Below are positions 12,132 through 25,265 of a stretch of DNA of 64,000 nucleotides, one piece after another. Position numbers and translations under genes: made by a program. The stretch's first letter is position 1. Each line of letters starts with the position of its first letter. The stretch is taken from the NCBI RefSeq assembly GCF_002127325.2, contig NC_035447.2:30005249-30069248 (forward strand), given 5' to 3'. Below the pieces are notes generated by a model. The model saw only the letters and a program-made list of their open reading frames with translations, had not been told where the DNA came from and ran no database searches. Source of the stretch: Helianthus annuus (lineage: Eukaryota > Streptophyta > Magnoliopsida > Asterales > Asteraceae).

Positions 12132-12573
12132 ATTAATTAAATGTAATAAGTATAAACATGAAAAACCACTTTAGAGTTATGGTTCAATTAGTTTGGAAGT
12201 GCTAAACGTACCCCCTTGTTACTTGTCATACCCCCCCCCCCCCGAAAAACCACTTTAAAATTTGTCAAACTCCACCCTTATAAATCTCATGTTTGTGTAT
12301 TTGATTTCAAACATATAATTATAAATAACGTGATTTGCTTTAACTTATATTTATTTCTTTTGTTCATACAAACACAGTTGGTTAGCCACTAAACTTTTTT
12401 TTATCAAATTTAAAAGAAATTCTTAATATCCATTCGTTAACCACTTGTTGTGTTTTATTAAATTTAAAAGAAATTCATTAATTGATCATAAACACCAATT
12501 TGACTTTTATCAAATTCTTTAGTTAGTCTTTATTTAAATGACTTTTACAAAGAAAAAAATATAAATTCGTTTA
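12132..12573. other. Spacer before element E1, no gene seen
   Basis: AT-rich DNA with a C-run at about 12231-12243 and a duplicated AAATTTAAAAGAAATTC word. No coding signal was recognised. Confidence 0.5.
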
Positions 12574-13899
12574 TGTAACAATTCTTACTAAAATTGTTAT
12601 TTCTTATTCTAAAAATGCACATTAGGAAACCCTAATTGAGACCCCAAGTGGTATGGCGCGACCCGAAAATTTTAAAACAGGCAAAACTAGGAACAGGGCC
12701 CCCTAAACCCAAGGGGGGATCCCCTAAATTATCCGTTTAAAACGAGTTCAAAACACGTATTTTCGAAAATTGTCGACTCACCAGGGCTAAGTAGGACACA
12801 AGGCAAGCCTAGGCTAGGTGGCCTAGCCCCGCGACACACGCTAGGTCTCCTGTCAGCCGGCGCGACACGCGGGAAGGGTCCAAATTCAGTATATAATGCA
12901 GGGGTTTGGCACTTGCATGACTGGCTTGTTTCGACGTAAAAATTCACTACATACGTTAAGCTATACGCTGTTTCTTTCAAAAACAATCACCGTTCCAAAC
13001 CTCTACTGCGATAACAGGGTAATAACTCGATCACTGCTACGATACAATGTCCGATCGATTAAAACGATCCGATGGATGTTTAAGTGCTGCCTGAATTCGG
13101 GCTATACTTTGTCATTCGTCGTGAGGGTTTCGATCTCGTGAAATTATCGTAAATGTTGAATTAAGTTACTGACCTAGTTTCGTTTGCATTTTCATTTAAC
13201 TAGGTTACCGGCTTAATCAGTAGGCAGACTCTGTCCGTTTAAACTTGCAATGTGAGTCATTCTATTTTTATCAAATTACTTTGTAAAACCCTAAATGTTT
13301 TCCAGTTATAATTACAGGGATTAAGTCTTTGCAAATCTTAAATTACTGGCAGTAAGTGGGGTATTGTGCACATTACTGTTGTATTATCACTCTTAGGTGG
13401 GCGAGCCTAAATAGTGATACACGTCACTTTGGGTGACATGACCCAATAGTGATATGACCACAGTCATAGATCCGGTCGAGTGACAACAGGACCAGATAAC
13501 TATATGATAGGGGCAATTGTAACCGCTCTTAATACTGTAAATTATAACAATGTGTCTTTTGTACAAATTGAATGCACTCGTCAGTATTTCCCGCTGATCA
13601 AATCTTTTTAAAACATGTTTCAGGTGATTTACTGTGAACAAGGAAAAGTGTCGCGTAGCACTCCAGCTTGAACGAAGTGGCTCAGTAAATAAATAAACAT
13701 GTTTTCTGTAACCCGGGGATTTCCCAGTGAAATTTCTTTATTGTAAAATACGGGGTTTGTCATGAAACTTATAATAAAATAATTCAGTGTTTTCAGTTTA
13801 AACGATCCTGTAAAATTTCCGCTGCCAATTAAACATTAATACCACGGGTTTCTGTCCCACAGCTTCTGAACTGGGTAAAAAGGGTCAGGGGCCGTGACA
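12574..13899 (+). repeat. E1 5' LTR (1,326 bp)
   Basis: Its first 100 bp or so and last 400 bp match the 3' LTR. The middle, about 12684-13507, is absent from the 3' LTR. That middle includes a GC-rich stretch (about 12780-12880, GCGACACGC words). Confidence 0.88.
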
Positions 13900-13906
13900 G
13901 AAAAGG

Positions 13907-13919
13907 TGGTATCAGAGTC
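13907..13919 (+). promoter_or_regulatory. E1 primer-binding site
   Basis: TGGTATCAGAGTC lies seven bases after the 5' LTR end. It is complementary to the 3' end of plant initiator Met-tRNA, the usual primer of plant gypsy elements. Confidence 0.85.
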
Positions 13920-14352
13920 ACTGGTTTAAGCCAATTAATTATTTGAAAAATACTTAAACTTTAATTTGCAATTTTGTGATCCTGTTAAAATTAAATTTAC
14001 AATAATTAAATTTAATTTGGACTTTTGTGTTTTCCTTATGTGTGACTAACCGCATCAATGAATTATTGGAGGCTCTCAGAAATTTCACAATCCATTCTAC
14101 TAATATGGAGACTACCGAAACCCAGTCCGGTTATCAGGTTGACACCGAGGAGCCAATGGTGTTTCAAGCCCAGGAGAAACCCAAACCCAAAAAGAGAAGA
14201 AGGCTTCTAGACTGGAAACGAAGGAGAAAGAAGAAACCCGCTGCCTAAAGGGTGAAGAAAACTGTGGATCCAAAGGGAAAGGGGAAAGAAGTAGGAGAGA
14301 GCTCTGGTCAAGCTCAGGAATTGCCACCCTGGGAGGAACTCGATAGAAAACT

Positions 14353-16998
14353 TGTCACACCCCCAAATTACCACCTAGGGTATGTCCCTATTGGAGGTGC
14401 AACGATCCAACAAAGAGCCACCAATCATATCAAACACAAGTCATAATGTATTGAAATACCCAATTGAAATAAATATAACGTTTGAAAAGTTTAACCAAAA
14501 CCAAAGTATTGAGCGGAAGCATAAATGTATAAGTGTGTAAATGTATCGAAACCACATCAATGTAATTGTTTATCATGACCACAACCACTCCAGCAGCATC
14601 AGACAGCAAGTTCCCAAGTTCCTTCAGTAATTACCTACAAGCATGTAAACAAGTGTGTCAGACTACGCTGGTGAGTTCAAGGTTTTGTTAGCGGGTTGAG
14701 TTACCAGATGTATGTTAATGCGATTCAATGTTGCGTTACAATGTTGCTCATGTTAGATACCCTAGGGAGTGTGCCCATAAGTATCCGGGGAGTGGGTACC
14801 CCTTAACGACCGATTGCTATGTTGCCTTCGTTAGATACCCTAGGGAGAGTGCCCATATGTATCCGAGGAGTGTGCCTCTAACAACCATAGCCATACCCAG
14901 ATAATTAGTTCACGCCCGTCCTTACGGCCCGGTGTGAGGTTTCCCACCTAATAGCGCTATCAACTAATCACCCCCATTGCCCTCCAGGCAATAACCAAAA
15001 CCGATTAAGTTGTTTACCCAATGTTTCCCTTCCAAATGTTTACCCGTTGTCCCAAACCACCGGGACGCATGCTTGAGAAAATGCAATGAACTCACCTTTG
15101 ATTTGCTCGGTAAGATTAGTTACTTGTTTACCGTTGAACACCCAAATCCTAATATGAATCCAATGACAGTCAGTTTCGTTTACTCATGAATCACGCATTC
15201 TTTATACAAATTCCACACGTAGCAAGCAAATATGTCACATATCATCACTCATGTTACAGCTAGTGTTCGGGTCATAAATATATCCACAACACATGTTCGT
15301 ATTTCCCAACGTCACATATTAGCAGTTCGGTATACACCCAAGTAAACATGCAAGCTCACATATGACAACAAGCATTTTGGTCACAATTAGTTTGGTATCA
15401 CACATTACTTAACTCAAACCCTTGGCCCATCATATAAATTTTATCTAATAACCCTTATGATCCAATTAACATGTCATACTCATTTTATCCAATAGTTCAT
15501 TAATTAACAGTTTACTATCATGTCTTTATAAAACCAAACATTAACATTATTATTAAACATCATGTCTTCAAATTCAACCAACTGCTTAACTATAGGCCCA
15601 TTACATGATAATACATATGTGTGTCTGATAATTGTGTGCGGCCCATCCTCACAACCCGTCGAAGCCCAACTACGGCACCTAACCTACCCCGGCCCACTAC
15701 ATCATATGTTCAAGACGGTTTAAGGGTGCACGGCCTGCTGGGTTTGCTCTACCCAGCCCCCTTCCCATAGGTATTGCGGCTTTCATGAGATCCGGTTACA
15801 ACCTGTGGCCCAAAACCCTTCTGTTTATCTTAGCTAGTTTATTGTGTAAACAATTTAACATGCTAGCCCACTAAACAAATACTCAATGGATTAACAAATT
15901 TGATCACCTATCCCAATACATTTAATTCGACAACTTCTGTTGATGATAGAATTTCATTATCAAATCAAGATCAAAAGATATTATTACACAGTTCCTACAC
16001 ATATACCCACATGTATATTAAATGAAAAATTGAGGGTAACCAATATTCAATAAAGTGTATCATCATTCACATGTATATGTCAGTTAATAGATGATTCAGA
16101 ATTTATGGTCCAATAATGTTTCATTCACATTTAATGAGAAGCTAATCTTATCATACTCGATATCATAACAGATTACTACTCAATATTCATTGAATTGTCA
16201 CATCAAGCAAACCTTAATTACCATCCATATTAGCCGACAATTATAATAAGATCACATGAGCCGCCATTAAGTTCAAGGTTATCACCCACCTATTTCCAAT
16301 GCTATTGGACCGTTGATTATATTACATCAAGAGTGATTAGAAATTCTTTATTTGTTGCATGCAAACATCGATAACAGCACACATAATCTTTCTCATACAA
16401 TACACATGAACACAATCATCAATTAAAAGTTAGCATGAATAGGTAATAACTAACCAAGAAGGTTCGATCTCTAGGCTGATGTCTCGAAAGGGGAAGGCTG
16501 ATGTCGAGCAATGAAGAAGGGGAAAAACAATGAGAGGTAATGCTTTAGGGTTTTGTAAAGATTGCAAATAACATTTACGTATACCCTTCTGGCGTATATA
16601 TGCGTGATACCCAAGTTAATTTGAGTCCGGTTAGTTTTAGGAACCTTGGGCCCAAGTTTTGGGCTTTGAAGGAAAATACAATCAAGTTTAGATGTGAGAG
16701 TTCTAATTCGGCCCAAGTGTATTAACTAAACTAAGTCCAATACATAGACGAGGTCCAATACAATATTTATTCTACTACGAACGTACGAAGACGCCATTGT
16801 AACATAAGTAATCAAGCACATACAACACGTTTAACGACTTCATGTATAGTTAATATGCACACATAATTATTTAGTGATGTACACGTGAAATCAACTAAGT
16901 CTTGTATGATCGTAACATAAAGATAATTGAACGTAAAGACACGCGCCAAAGATTGTTGAGTTTAAATGACGCTAACCTTAGAAATTCGGGTTGTTACA
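14353..16998 (-). repeat. E2 3' LTR (left copy)
   Basis: 2,646 bp, practically identical to the right copy. It encodes nothing convincing; an 81-codon frame at 16471-16716 is repeated in the other LTR and is simply LTR sequence. Confidence 0.93.
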
Positions 16999-19078
16999 TC
17001 ATCCCTAACTTGAAAGAAATTTCGTCCCGAAATTTAGCAAACAGTCACTGAGGAAGCTAGTTTTGTTAAGCGTTTTCGCGGGGTGTCACATCATCCCTTA
17101 CTTGAAAGAATTTTCGTCCCGAAAATTGATCTAAAACAATGGCTTGAAGTGAGTCCCGACGAACTCGATCTATAGATACTTTACAACGCCTGGGGGGCTA
17201 GTCTTGTGATCGGTGGAAATCATGGTATGGTTGTTAGCGTTTTGTTATATCAGTTGCCAATCAAAGAAACAGGGAATTAATGAGGTTTGTACAAAGAATC
17301 GAGCGAAACAGGGGTCCATTAAACATCCGAAGGATTTGGCCAGCAAATTTGTGGTCCAGAAGTAATTTCCAGTAGTGGTGCCTGGCGGCATGGCACAACA
17401 GGGAGGTTCGTTACATTGCGGTCGCGCGAGCGTATCATTGGTCCAAAACAGAGTTTGGTGGGTAAAGATTAGTGTTGCAAAACGGCAAACGCGTGTAGCT
17501 GTGACTGCTTCACTTCTAGCGGCGATGACAAGTGAAAGTGATAAGGTTCGTCTACAGGGATGCGTGGGTATAGTTCTCCTAATCCCGTGTTCGTTCGGAA
17601 GTTCCATTTAGCGATGCCATCACATGGTTAGCTCTATTGAAACAAGGGTGCACTGGAGGCCCTTGTTTTCGGTCTAATTGGTGCATTCGGTACCGTCTAA
17701 GTAATGCCTCCCACTTAAATCCAACGACCACGGTTTCCACCGGAGATTGTAGGTCGTGCAGTTCCTCTCCGTAACACCATTACGCAATTCATCACTCTCT
17801 CGTGTTGCATCGGCGTGTAGCTGGGACTCTGAATTAAGCCATCATGGTACATCGCTGGATCATCGGTACTCTCGGATAGAAGTGATGCTCCGCGTGTTGT
17901 AGGGTTGGGTTTCAAAAGCTGAAAAGACGTTCCGCGACTTTGTTTTCCTAAGGATTCACAGTTCCCGGCTGTGCTAAGGAGGTTGAAGTTGCGAACCCTT
18001 CGAAAATCCTATGATGAAGCTGTGATAGTATCCAGCGAATCCAAGGGATTGCTGTACCCCAGAAGGAAATCAGGATTTGCATAAGGTCAATTCTAAAATT
18101 CCACCTAACGATGTGGAGGTAAACCAGGTAACTCTTTGGAAGACATGTCAAAAATTTCACGAATAACATGAAGATACTCGATCTTCCTTTCTTAAAGTGG
18201 CGAATCGGTGGCAAGAGCTAGTATAACAGAGTAGCCCTTCCGCAGACACTTCTGGGCTTTCATGACTAAGACGAGGCCAACAATGCGATGATCTTGAACT
18301 GATAAGGATTCCCCACTAGGGAGAGGGATACGCACGATTTCCTCTTTACAGAGAATTTTCGCTCAATGACTACGTCAAAACTTACAAGAATATCGGGAAG
18401 TAGGTCAATGTCGAACACTTGACCCACGAGATCATGTTTACAACCAAAAAGAACATGAGAAGCTTCTATCGATTTACTATCAGTTAATTCTACTACATGC
18501 TTATTTACAAGAAAGGTGGGAGTCAGTCCTCACTGACGACTGAACCCTAAGGCACATAACTCCAATCGAAATGAGGTAAAAGTCGAGTATCACACTGAAA
18601 TCTACAAACTACCAAGTTTACACACAATAGGGCAGACCCTTCTCACGCTCATTAAGCCTCACTGGGATTTGCATGCACCTCGCGCTATTATTATGTGTGC
18701 ACCCATAATAATAAGGCGATTTGCATGCTTATCTCAGAGCCTCTTAACTTGCGCTTAAAGGTTCCCCGCATTCAAATAGCAAGCGAGGGGTTTTATGGGA
18801 TCAAGAATCGCAATAGTCGAAGGGAAGTGTCACACTAGCAGTTCACATAACAGGGGTTGGTAATGTAAGGGCTCATGCTGTTGTGCCAAGTGTGCATTCA
18901 CGTGTAATGTTATACATAAGTGTACACTAGATATACTATGCAATAGTAAATGAGAAACGAACCTTGCAGTCTGGAGCTGAGTGTCATGGTCATCGTTTGG
19001 ATCAATTCGGTTATAGTCTGGTTTTATGAAAACATTTTAAAACCGAGTTCTCTATAACCAGTGGCTCTGATACCAAAC
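16999..19078 (-). other. E2 internal region without recognisable genes
   Basis: It holds short unrelated reading frames on both strands and no gag, protease, RT or integrase motif. At 18670-18730 a near-palindrome around TATTATTATG/CATAATAATA is flanked by a direct repeat GATTTGCATGC. The primer site complement GGCTCTGATACCA sits at 19063-19075, three bases from the LTR. Confidence 0.8.
19063..19075 (-). promoter_or_regulatory. E2 primer-binding site
   Basis: On the minus strand it reads TGGTATCAGAGCC, matching initiator Met-tRNA, and it starts three bases after the 5' LTR. It fixes the orientation of E2. Confidence 0.88.
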
Positions 19079-21724
19079 TGTCACACCCCCAAATTACCAC
19101 CTAGGGTATGTCCCTATTGGAGGTGCAACGATCCAACAAAGAGCCACCAATCATATCAAACACAAGTCATAATGTATTGAAATACCCAATTGAAATAAAT
19201 ATAACGTTTGAAAAGTTTAACCAAAACCAAAGTATTGAGCGGAAGCATAAATGTATAAGTGTGTAAATGTATCGAAACCACATCAATGTAATTGTTTATC
19301 ATGACCACAACCACTCCAGCAGCATCAGACAGCAAGTTCCCAAGTTCCTTCAGTAATTACCTACAAGCATGTAAACAAGTGTGTCAGACTACGCTGGTGA
19401 GTTCAAGGTTTTGTTAGCGGGTTGAGTTACCAGATGTATGTTAATGCGATTCAATGTTGCGTTACAATGTTGCTCATGTTAGATACCCTAGGGAGTGTGC
19501 CCATAAGTATCCGGGGAGTGGGTACCCCTTAACGACCGATTGCTATGTTGCCTTCGTTAGATACCCTAGGGAGAGTGCCCATATGTATCCGAGGAGTGTG
19601 CCTCTAACAACCATAGCCATACCCAGATAATTAGTTCACGCCCGTCCTTACGGCCCGGTGTGAGGTTTCCCACCTAATAGCGCTATCAACTAATCACCCC
19701 CATTGCCCTCCAGGCAATAACCAAAACCGATTAAGTTGTTTACCCAATGTTTCCCTTCCAAATGTTTACCCGTTGTCCCAAACCACCGGGACGCATGCTT
19801 GAGAAAATGCAATGAACTCACCTTTGATTTGCTCGGTAAGATTAGTTACTTGTTTACCGTTGAACACCCAAATCCTAATATGAATCCAATGACAGTCAGT
19901 TTCGTTTACTCATGAATCACGCATTCTTTATACAAATTCCACACGTAGCAAGCAAATATGTCACATATCATCACTCATGTTACAGCTAGTGTTCGGGTCA
20001 TAAATATATCCACAACACATGTTCGTATTTCCCAACGTCACATATTAGCAGTTCGGTATACACCCAAGTAAACATGCAAGCTCACATATGACAACAAGCA
20101 TTTTGGTCACAATTAGTTTGGTATCACACATTACTTAACTCAAACCCTTGGCCCATCATATAAATTTTATCTAATAACCCTTATGATCCAATTAACATGT
20201 CATACTCATTTTATCCAATAGTTCATTAATTAACAGTTTACTATCATGTCTTTATAAAACCAAACATTAACATTATTATTAAACATCATGTCTTCAAATT
20301 CAACCAACTGCTTAACTATAGGCCCATTACATGATAATACATATGTGTGTCTGATAATTGTGTGCGGCCCATCCTCACAACCCGTCGAAGCCCAACTACG
20401 GCACCTAACCTACCCCGGCCCACTACATCATATGTTCAAGACGGTTTAAGGGTGCACGGCCTGCTGGGTTTGCTCTACCCAGCCCCCTTCCCATAGGTAT
20501 TGCGGCTTTCATGAGATCCGGTTACAACCTGTGGCCCAAAACCCTTATGTTTATCTTAGCTAGTTTATTGTGTAAACAATTTAACATGCTAGCCCACTAA
20601 ACAAATACTCAATGGATTAACAACTTTGATCACCTATCCCAATACATTTAATTCGACAACTTCTGTTGATGATAGAATTTCATTATCAAATCAAGATCAA
20701 AAGATATTATTACACAGTTCCTACACATATACCCACATGTATATTAAATGAAAAATTGAGGGTAACCAATATTCAATAAAGTGTATCATCATTCACATGT
20801 ATATGTCAGTTAATAGATGATTCAGAATTTATGGTCCAATAATGTTTCATTCACATTTAATGAGAAGCTAATCTTATCATACTCGATATCATAACAGATT
20901 ACTACTCAATATTCATTGAATTGTCACATCAAGCAAACCTTAATTACCATCCATATTAGCCGACAATTATAATAAGATCACATGAGCCGCCATTAAGTTC
21001 AAGGTTATCACCCACCTATTTCCAATGCTATTGGACCGTTGATTATATTACATCAAGAGTGATTAGAAATTCTTTATTTGTTGCATGCAAACATCGATAA
21101 CAACACACATAATCTTTCTCATACAATACACATGAACACAATCATCAATTAAAAGTTAGCATGAATAGGTAATAACTAACCAAGAAGGTTCGATCTCTAG
21201 GCTGATGTCTCGAAAGGGGAAGGCTGATGTCGAGCAATGAAGAAGGGGAAAAACAATGAGAGGTAATGCTTTAGGGTTTTGTAAAGATTGCAAATAACAT
21301 TTACGTATACCCTTCTGGCGTATATATGCGTGATACCCAAGTTAATTTGAGTCCGGTTAGTTTTAGGAACCTTGGGCCCAAGTTTTGGGCTTTGAAGGAA
21401 AATACAATCAAGTTTAGATGTGAGAGTTCTAATTCGGCCCAAGTGTACTAACTAAACTAAGTCCAATACATAGACGAGGTCCAATACAATATTTATTCTA
21501 CTACGAACGTACGAAGACGCCATTGTAACATAAGTAATCAAGCACATACAACACGTTTAACGACTTCATGTATAGTTAATATGCACACATAATTATTTAG
21601 TGATGTACACGTGAAATCAACTAAGTCTTGTATGATCGTAACATAAAGATAATTGAACGTAAAGACACGCGCCAAAGATTGTTGAGTTTAAATGACGCTA
21701 ACCTTAGAAATTCGGGTTGTTACA
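19079..21724 (-). repeat. E2 5' LTR (right copy)
   Basis: 2,646 bp. Differences from the left copy seen by eye are single bases, for example C/A at 15821 versus the matching site near 20547, and T/C near 16720 versus 21446. Confidence 0.93.
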
Positions 21725-22409
21725 AAACTGGCAAACTGTGACCTCCTTGGACCCGCTGATGAAACCCTTCTGAATTTTCCCGCTCAATTGGAACTTCCTA
21801 TTAACCTGGAACCTGTCATTCCTGACCTAATTGTCAACCCTCAACCTCTTCTAGACCAAATGGAAGAATGGTGGACAAGTGACTGGCACTTCCAAAACAT
21901 AATGAACAATCTGAATCCTTACTACCCGCAGTATGAACCAGCCCCTGCTACTTTCCCACCTATGAACCCGGAGAACGTCACGAAATTACGCCGTTATGGC
22001 CAAGAATTGGTGGATATGGGGAACCGGATCCGGACTGTGGGAGAGATTATTACCTGGAAATACGATGAGAGGGAGTTCCACTACTAAAGGTGGCGGATAA
22101 CAGTAGATTAGATATTTTGTTTAATAATAATATGTGAAATATATATATATATATATAATATTAATATTAATATTCATATTAATATTAATAATAACATAAT
22201 GTATAATATTGTATAATAATACTAAAATAAAACATCTGTAAAATATATGGCTTGTACGGACACCTAGATATTATATAAATATAAATGTCGCAATGTCGAC
22301 GATTTTGGTTACGTGTGCTGACTTAATTGTGTTTGTGATTGCCCTATTGTGATTAGTTGCTATCCATTTTTTGTGACAATAATTTATATATATATTGTTG
22401 ATTATTCAG

Positions 22410-22635
22410 ATGGCAAACGCAGTAAACCAACCGGCAAATGAAGTTAACCAATCGAAACCAAATAATGAAGAACATTTTCTCAATAGACAAGATATAGAAA
22501 ATATAGTTGCTCAGGGTATAGCCAATGCTATCCCAGCAATCGTCGCCGCCGTAAGAAATCTCGTTGAACCTTCCCAAGCCAACCATGGCAAACGCACCCG
22601 CGACGACAATTTCAGTCATAGTGTGAATGGGGGCG

Positions 22636-22717
<82 letters not shown>

Positions 22718-25265
22718 TAATTCAAGCCCCAGTATATAAGAAAATGAAGGTGATGACAACTGGGTGCACTTACAAAGAATTTCTCGCCTGTAAGCCAGTA
22801 GAATTTGCGGGCAATGAAGGGGCAACTGCCGCACTACGTTGGTTAGAAAAGACCGAAGCAGTGATCAAAATAAGTAAGTGCGCATGTATGCATCCCACCT
22901 TTTCAAAGAAGAAGCATTAGAATGGTGGAACATAGTGCTGCAATCTAAGGGAAGTGACATGGCTTATGCCATGAGTTGGGAGGAATTAAAGAATTGGTAG
23001 AAAGAAAGTTTTGTCCTTCCTACGAAAAGGAACAAATGACAAACAAATTCCTGAACCACCAGATGGTGGACGCTAATTGTCGTGAGTATACTTCGAAATT
23101 TTTCGAGTATGCTAGAATTGTACCGACTCTGGCCTCGCCAGAACCGGTGCTTATCTCTCGCTACATTTGGGGACTAATTAGCGAGATTCGCGACATAGTC
23201 AAAGCTGCGAGACCCCGAATAATTGACGATGCGGTCGAATTGGCCAACACTTTGACCGACGGATTGGTGCGTACGAGAGAAGAAAACAGGAAAAAGGAAT
23301 TGGCTCAAAAGATTATCCAAGGTTTCCGTGGGGGTAATAATAATAGTAACTTCAAGAAAAAGGGAACCGGGCAGTCTTCCGCACCGCCATTTTACGAAAA
23401 CTGTAAAAAGAAACATTTTGGAGAATGTAAGGAAAATTACAATTTCTGCAAAAGCACCGGGGCAGCAAGAGGAGGAGTGCAGAAAGAAATCAACGATCTG
23501 CTACAACTGCGGAGAAGCCGGACATTTTAAGCCAAATTGCCCAAAACTGGTCAAGGCAGCTGACAATAAGGCCAAAACTGCCAAAGGAACTAATAAGAAG
23601 AATGCAAGAGCCTTTAAGTTGACAACGCAAGAGGCAGATCTGATAGCAGACGTGATAACTGGTACGTTTCTTGTACATGGCGTTTACGCTAAAGTATTAT
23701 TTGACTCTGGTGCAAACCAAAGTTTTATAAATACTTCATTCTGTCAAGCTCTTAAGCAACCTTTAACCAAACTTAGGCAAATTTATGCGGTAGAAACGGC
23801 AGAAGGAAACTCTGTTAATATAGATAAGGTACTCCAAGAAGGACAAATAGAACTCTCAGGCCATAATTTTTCTACAAATCTTCTACCTATGAATTTAGCA
23901 GGATTCGATGTCGTGTTAGGAATGGATTGGTTAGTCGCCAACCATGCTCGAATCCTATGTGATCAAAATTCCATAGAAATACATACGCCAGCAGGAGAGG
24001 TAATTTTGGTTACAGGAGATAAGCCATGTAAACCAATGAAGTTCATTTCGGTAATGAAAGTTGCTAGTTATGAACGGAAGCAAGGAATAGTGTATATGAT
24101 TTCAGTAATCATTAACCCTAAAAGCAAAGAACTTAAGGAAATTCCAGTAGTATCAGAATACGCAGATGTATTCCCAGAAGAGCTACCTGGATTACCGCCA
24201 GATAGGGAAGTAAAGTTTAGAATTCATCTAATTCCTGGAATTGCTCCAATAGCTAAGACACCTTATCGATTAGCACCCACAGAAATGCTAGAATTGAAAA
24301 AGCAGTTAGATGAATTGTTAAGCAAAGGATTCATACAACACAGTTCATCCCCTTGGGGAGCACCTGTGTTGTTCGTGAAAAAAGAAGGATAGTTCAATGC
24401 GAATGTGTATCGATTATAGGGAATTGCATAAGGTTACAATTAAGAATCGATACCCATTACCTAGGATTGATGATCTTTTCGATCAACTTCAGGGAGCTAG
24501 GTACTTTTCTAAGATAGATTTGCGCTCCGGATACCATCAGTTGAAGGTACAGGAAGAAGACATACCTAAAACTGCTTTCAGGACTAGGTATGGTCACTAC
24601 GAGTTTACAGTCATGCCCTTTGGATTAACGAATGCTCCTGCAGCATTCATGGATATGATGAATAGGATCTGTAAGCCGTATTTGGATAAATTCGTTTGTC
24701 TTCATCGACGATATACTTATTTATTCCAAAAGCCAGGACGAGCATTGTGAGCACCTGCATGCGCTCTTAACCCTGTTAAGAGGTGCAATTTTGGCTACAA
24801 GAGGTGCAATTTTTAGGACACATGGTGAATCACGAAGGCATTCACGTAGATCCCTCCAAGATAGAAGCAATCACAAATTGGAAGGTCCCGCAATCAGCTA
24901 CCGAAGTTAGAAGTTTTCTAGGATTAGCTGGATATTATAGACGCTTCATTAGAGACTTTTCTAAGATAGCTGTTCCATTAACTAAGCTAACCTGCAAAAC
25001 TGCTAAGTTTGAATGGGGACCCAAACAGGAGGAAGCCTTTAGAATTCTAAAGCAAAGGTTAACAAATGCCCCAATTCTTCCCTTACTAGAAGGGACAGAA
25101 GATTTTGAAGTCTACTGTGATTCTTCTAAGCTAGGATTAGGATGTGTGCTAATGCAACGTAAGAAAGTAATTGCGTATGCATCAAGGCAGTTGAAAAAGC
25201 ACGAGGAAAATTACACAACTCATGACTTAGAATTAGGAGCAATAATTTTTGCCCTTAAGATTTAG
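22410..25265 (+). pseudogene. E1 gag-protease-RT-RNase H remnant
   Basis: Gag starts at ATG 22410 (MANAVNQP). The frame breaks in the AAT run near 22680, again around 22895-22975, and near 23450-23500 before the zinc knuckle CYNCGEAGHFKPNC. The protease motif LFDSGANQSFI is near 23700. RT begins near 24150, loses frame at 24390 (KKEG then stop), and resumes at 24397. It reaches [11 protein letters not shown] but loses the catalytic FIDD region through frameshifts near 24690. RNase H keeps YCDSS and [14 protein letters not shown], then stops at 25263-25265. About 140 bp later the 3' LTR begins, so the rest of RNase H and all of integrase are deleted. It cannot encode working proteins. Confidence 0.88.
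22635..22716 (+). repeat. (AAT)n microsatellite inside E1 gag
   Basis: The trinucleotide run would code for poly-Asn in gag frame. One interruption near 22680 (AATAAATAAT) shifts the phase and brings a stop. In the E4 gag the matching place has only a few Asn codons. Confidence 0.9.

Larger units (their letters stand above)
14353..21724 (-). mobile_element. E2: non-autonomous LTR retrotransposon (LARD-like) nested in E1
   Basis: Two LTRs of exactly 2,646 bp (14353-16998 and 19079-21724) start TGTCACACCC and end GGTTGTTACA on the + strand. The 5-bp duplication AAACT is perfect (14348-14352 and 21725-21729). The primer site lies on the minus strand beside the right LTR, so the element is minus. 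The 2,080-bp interior has no recognisable gag or pol. Near 17000-17125 it keeps twice the motif of a purine-rich tract and a TTCGGGACGAAA word often seen at the 3' end of plant gypsy pol. Only about four substitutions and no indels were noticed between the LTRs, so it is by far the youngest LTR element here. Confidence 0.93.
14105..22087 (+). pseudogene. E1 upstream ORF (between primer site and gag), split by E2
   Basis: The reading frame starts at ATG 14105, meets TAA at 14246-14248, and continues in the same frame as PPWEELDRKL to 14352, where E2 and its TSD interrupt it. It resumes at 21730 (ANCDLLGP) and ends at 22087 with ITWKYDEREFHY. Domains are a basic Lys/Arg patch (KKRRR, RRRKKK), an acidic/Pro-rich middle and a C-terminal charged helix with YGQEL..GNRI. 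The E4 counterpart shares the WEE.LDR.L, YG..LV..GNRI and WKYDERE motifs. It is not gag, which begins about 320 bp downstream. Function is unknown. Conservation between two elements suggests it was once a real product. Confidence 0.6.

Noticed and set aside
16471..16716. 81-codon minus-strand frame also present at 21197-21442
   Set aside because: Same position in both E2 LTRs; no protein features.
17245..17607. 120-codon frame in E2 interior and overlapping + frame 17375-17611
   Set aside because: No domain, Cys/Thr-rich chance composition, and both strands open together; E2 interior looks non-coding.
22627..22834. Poly-Ile, poly-Asn and poly-Tyr/Leu frames
   Set aside because: All are translations of one AAT microsatellite; only the gag frame makes sense around it.
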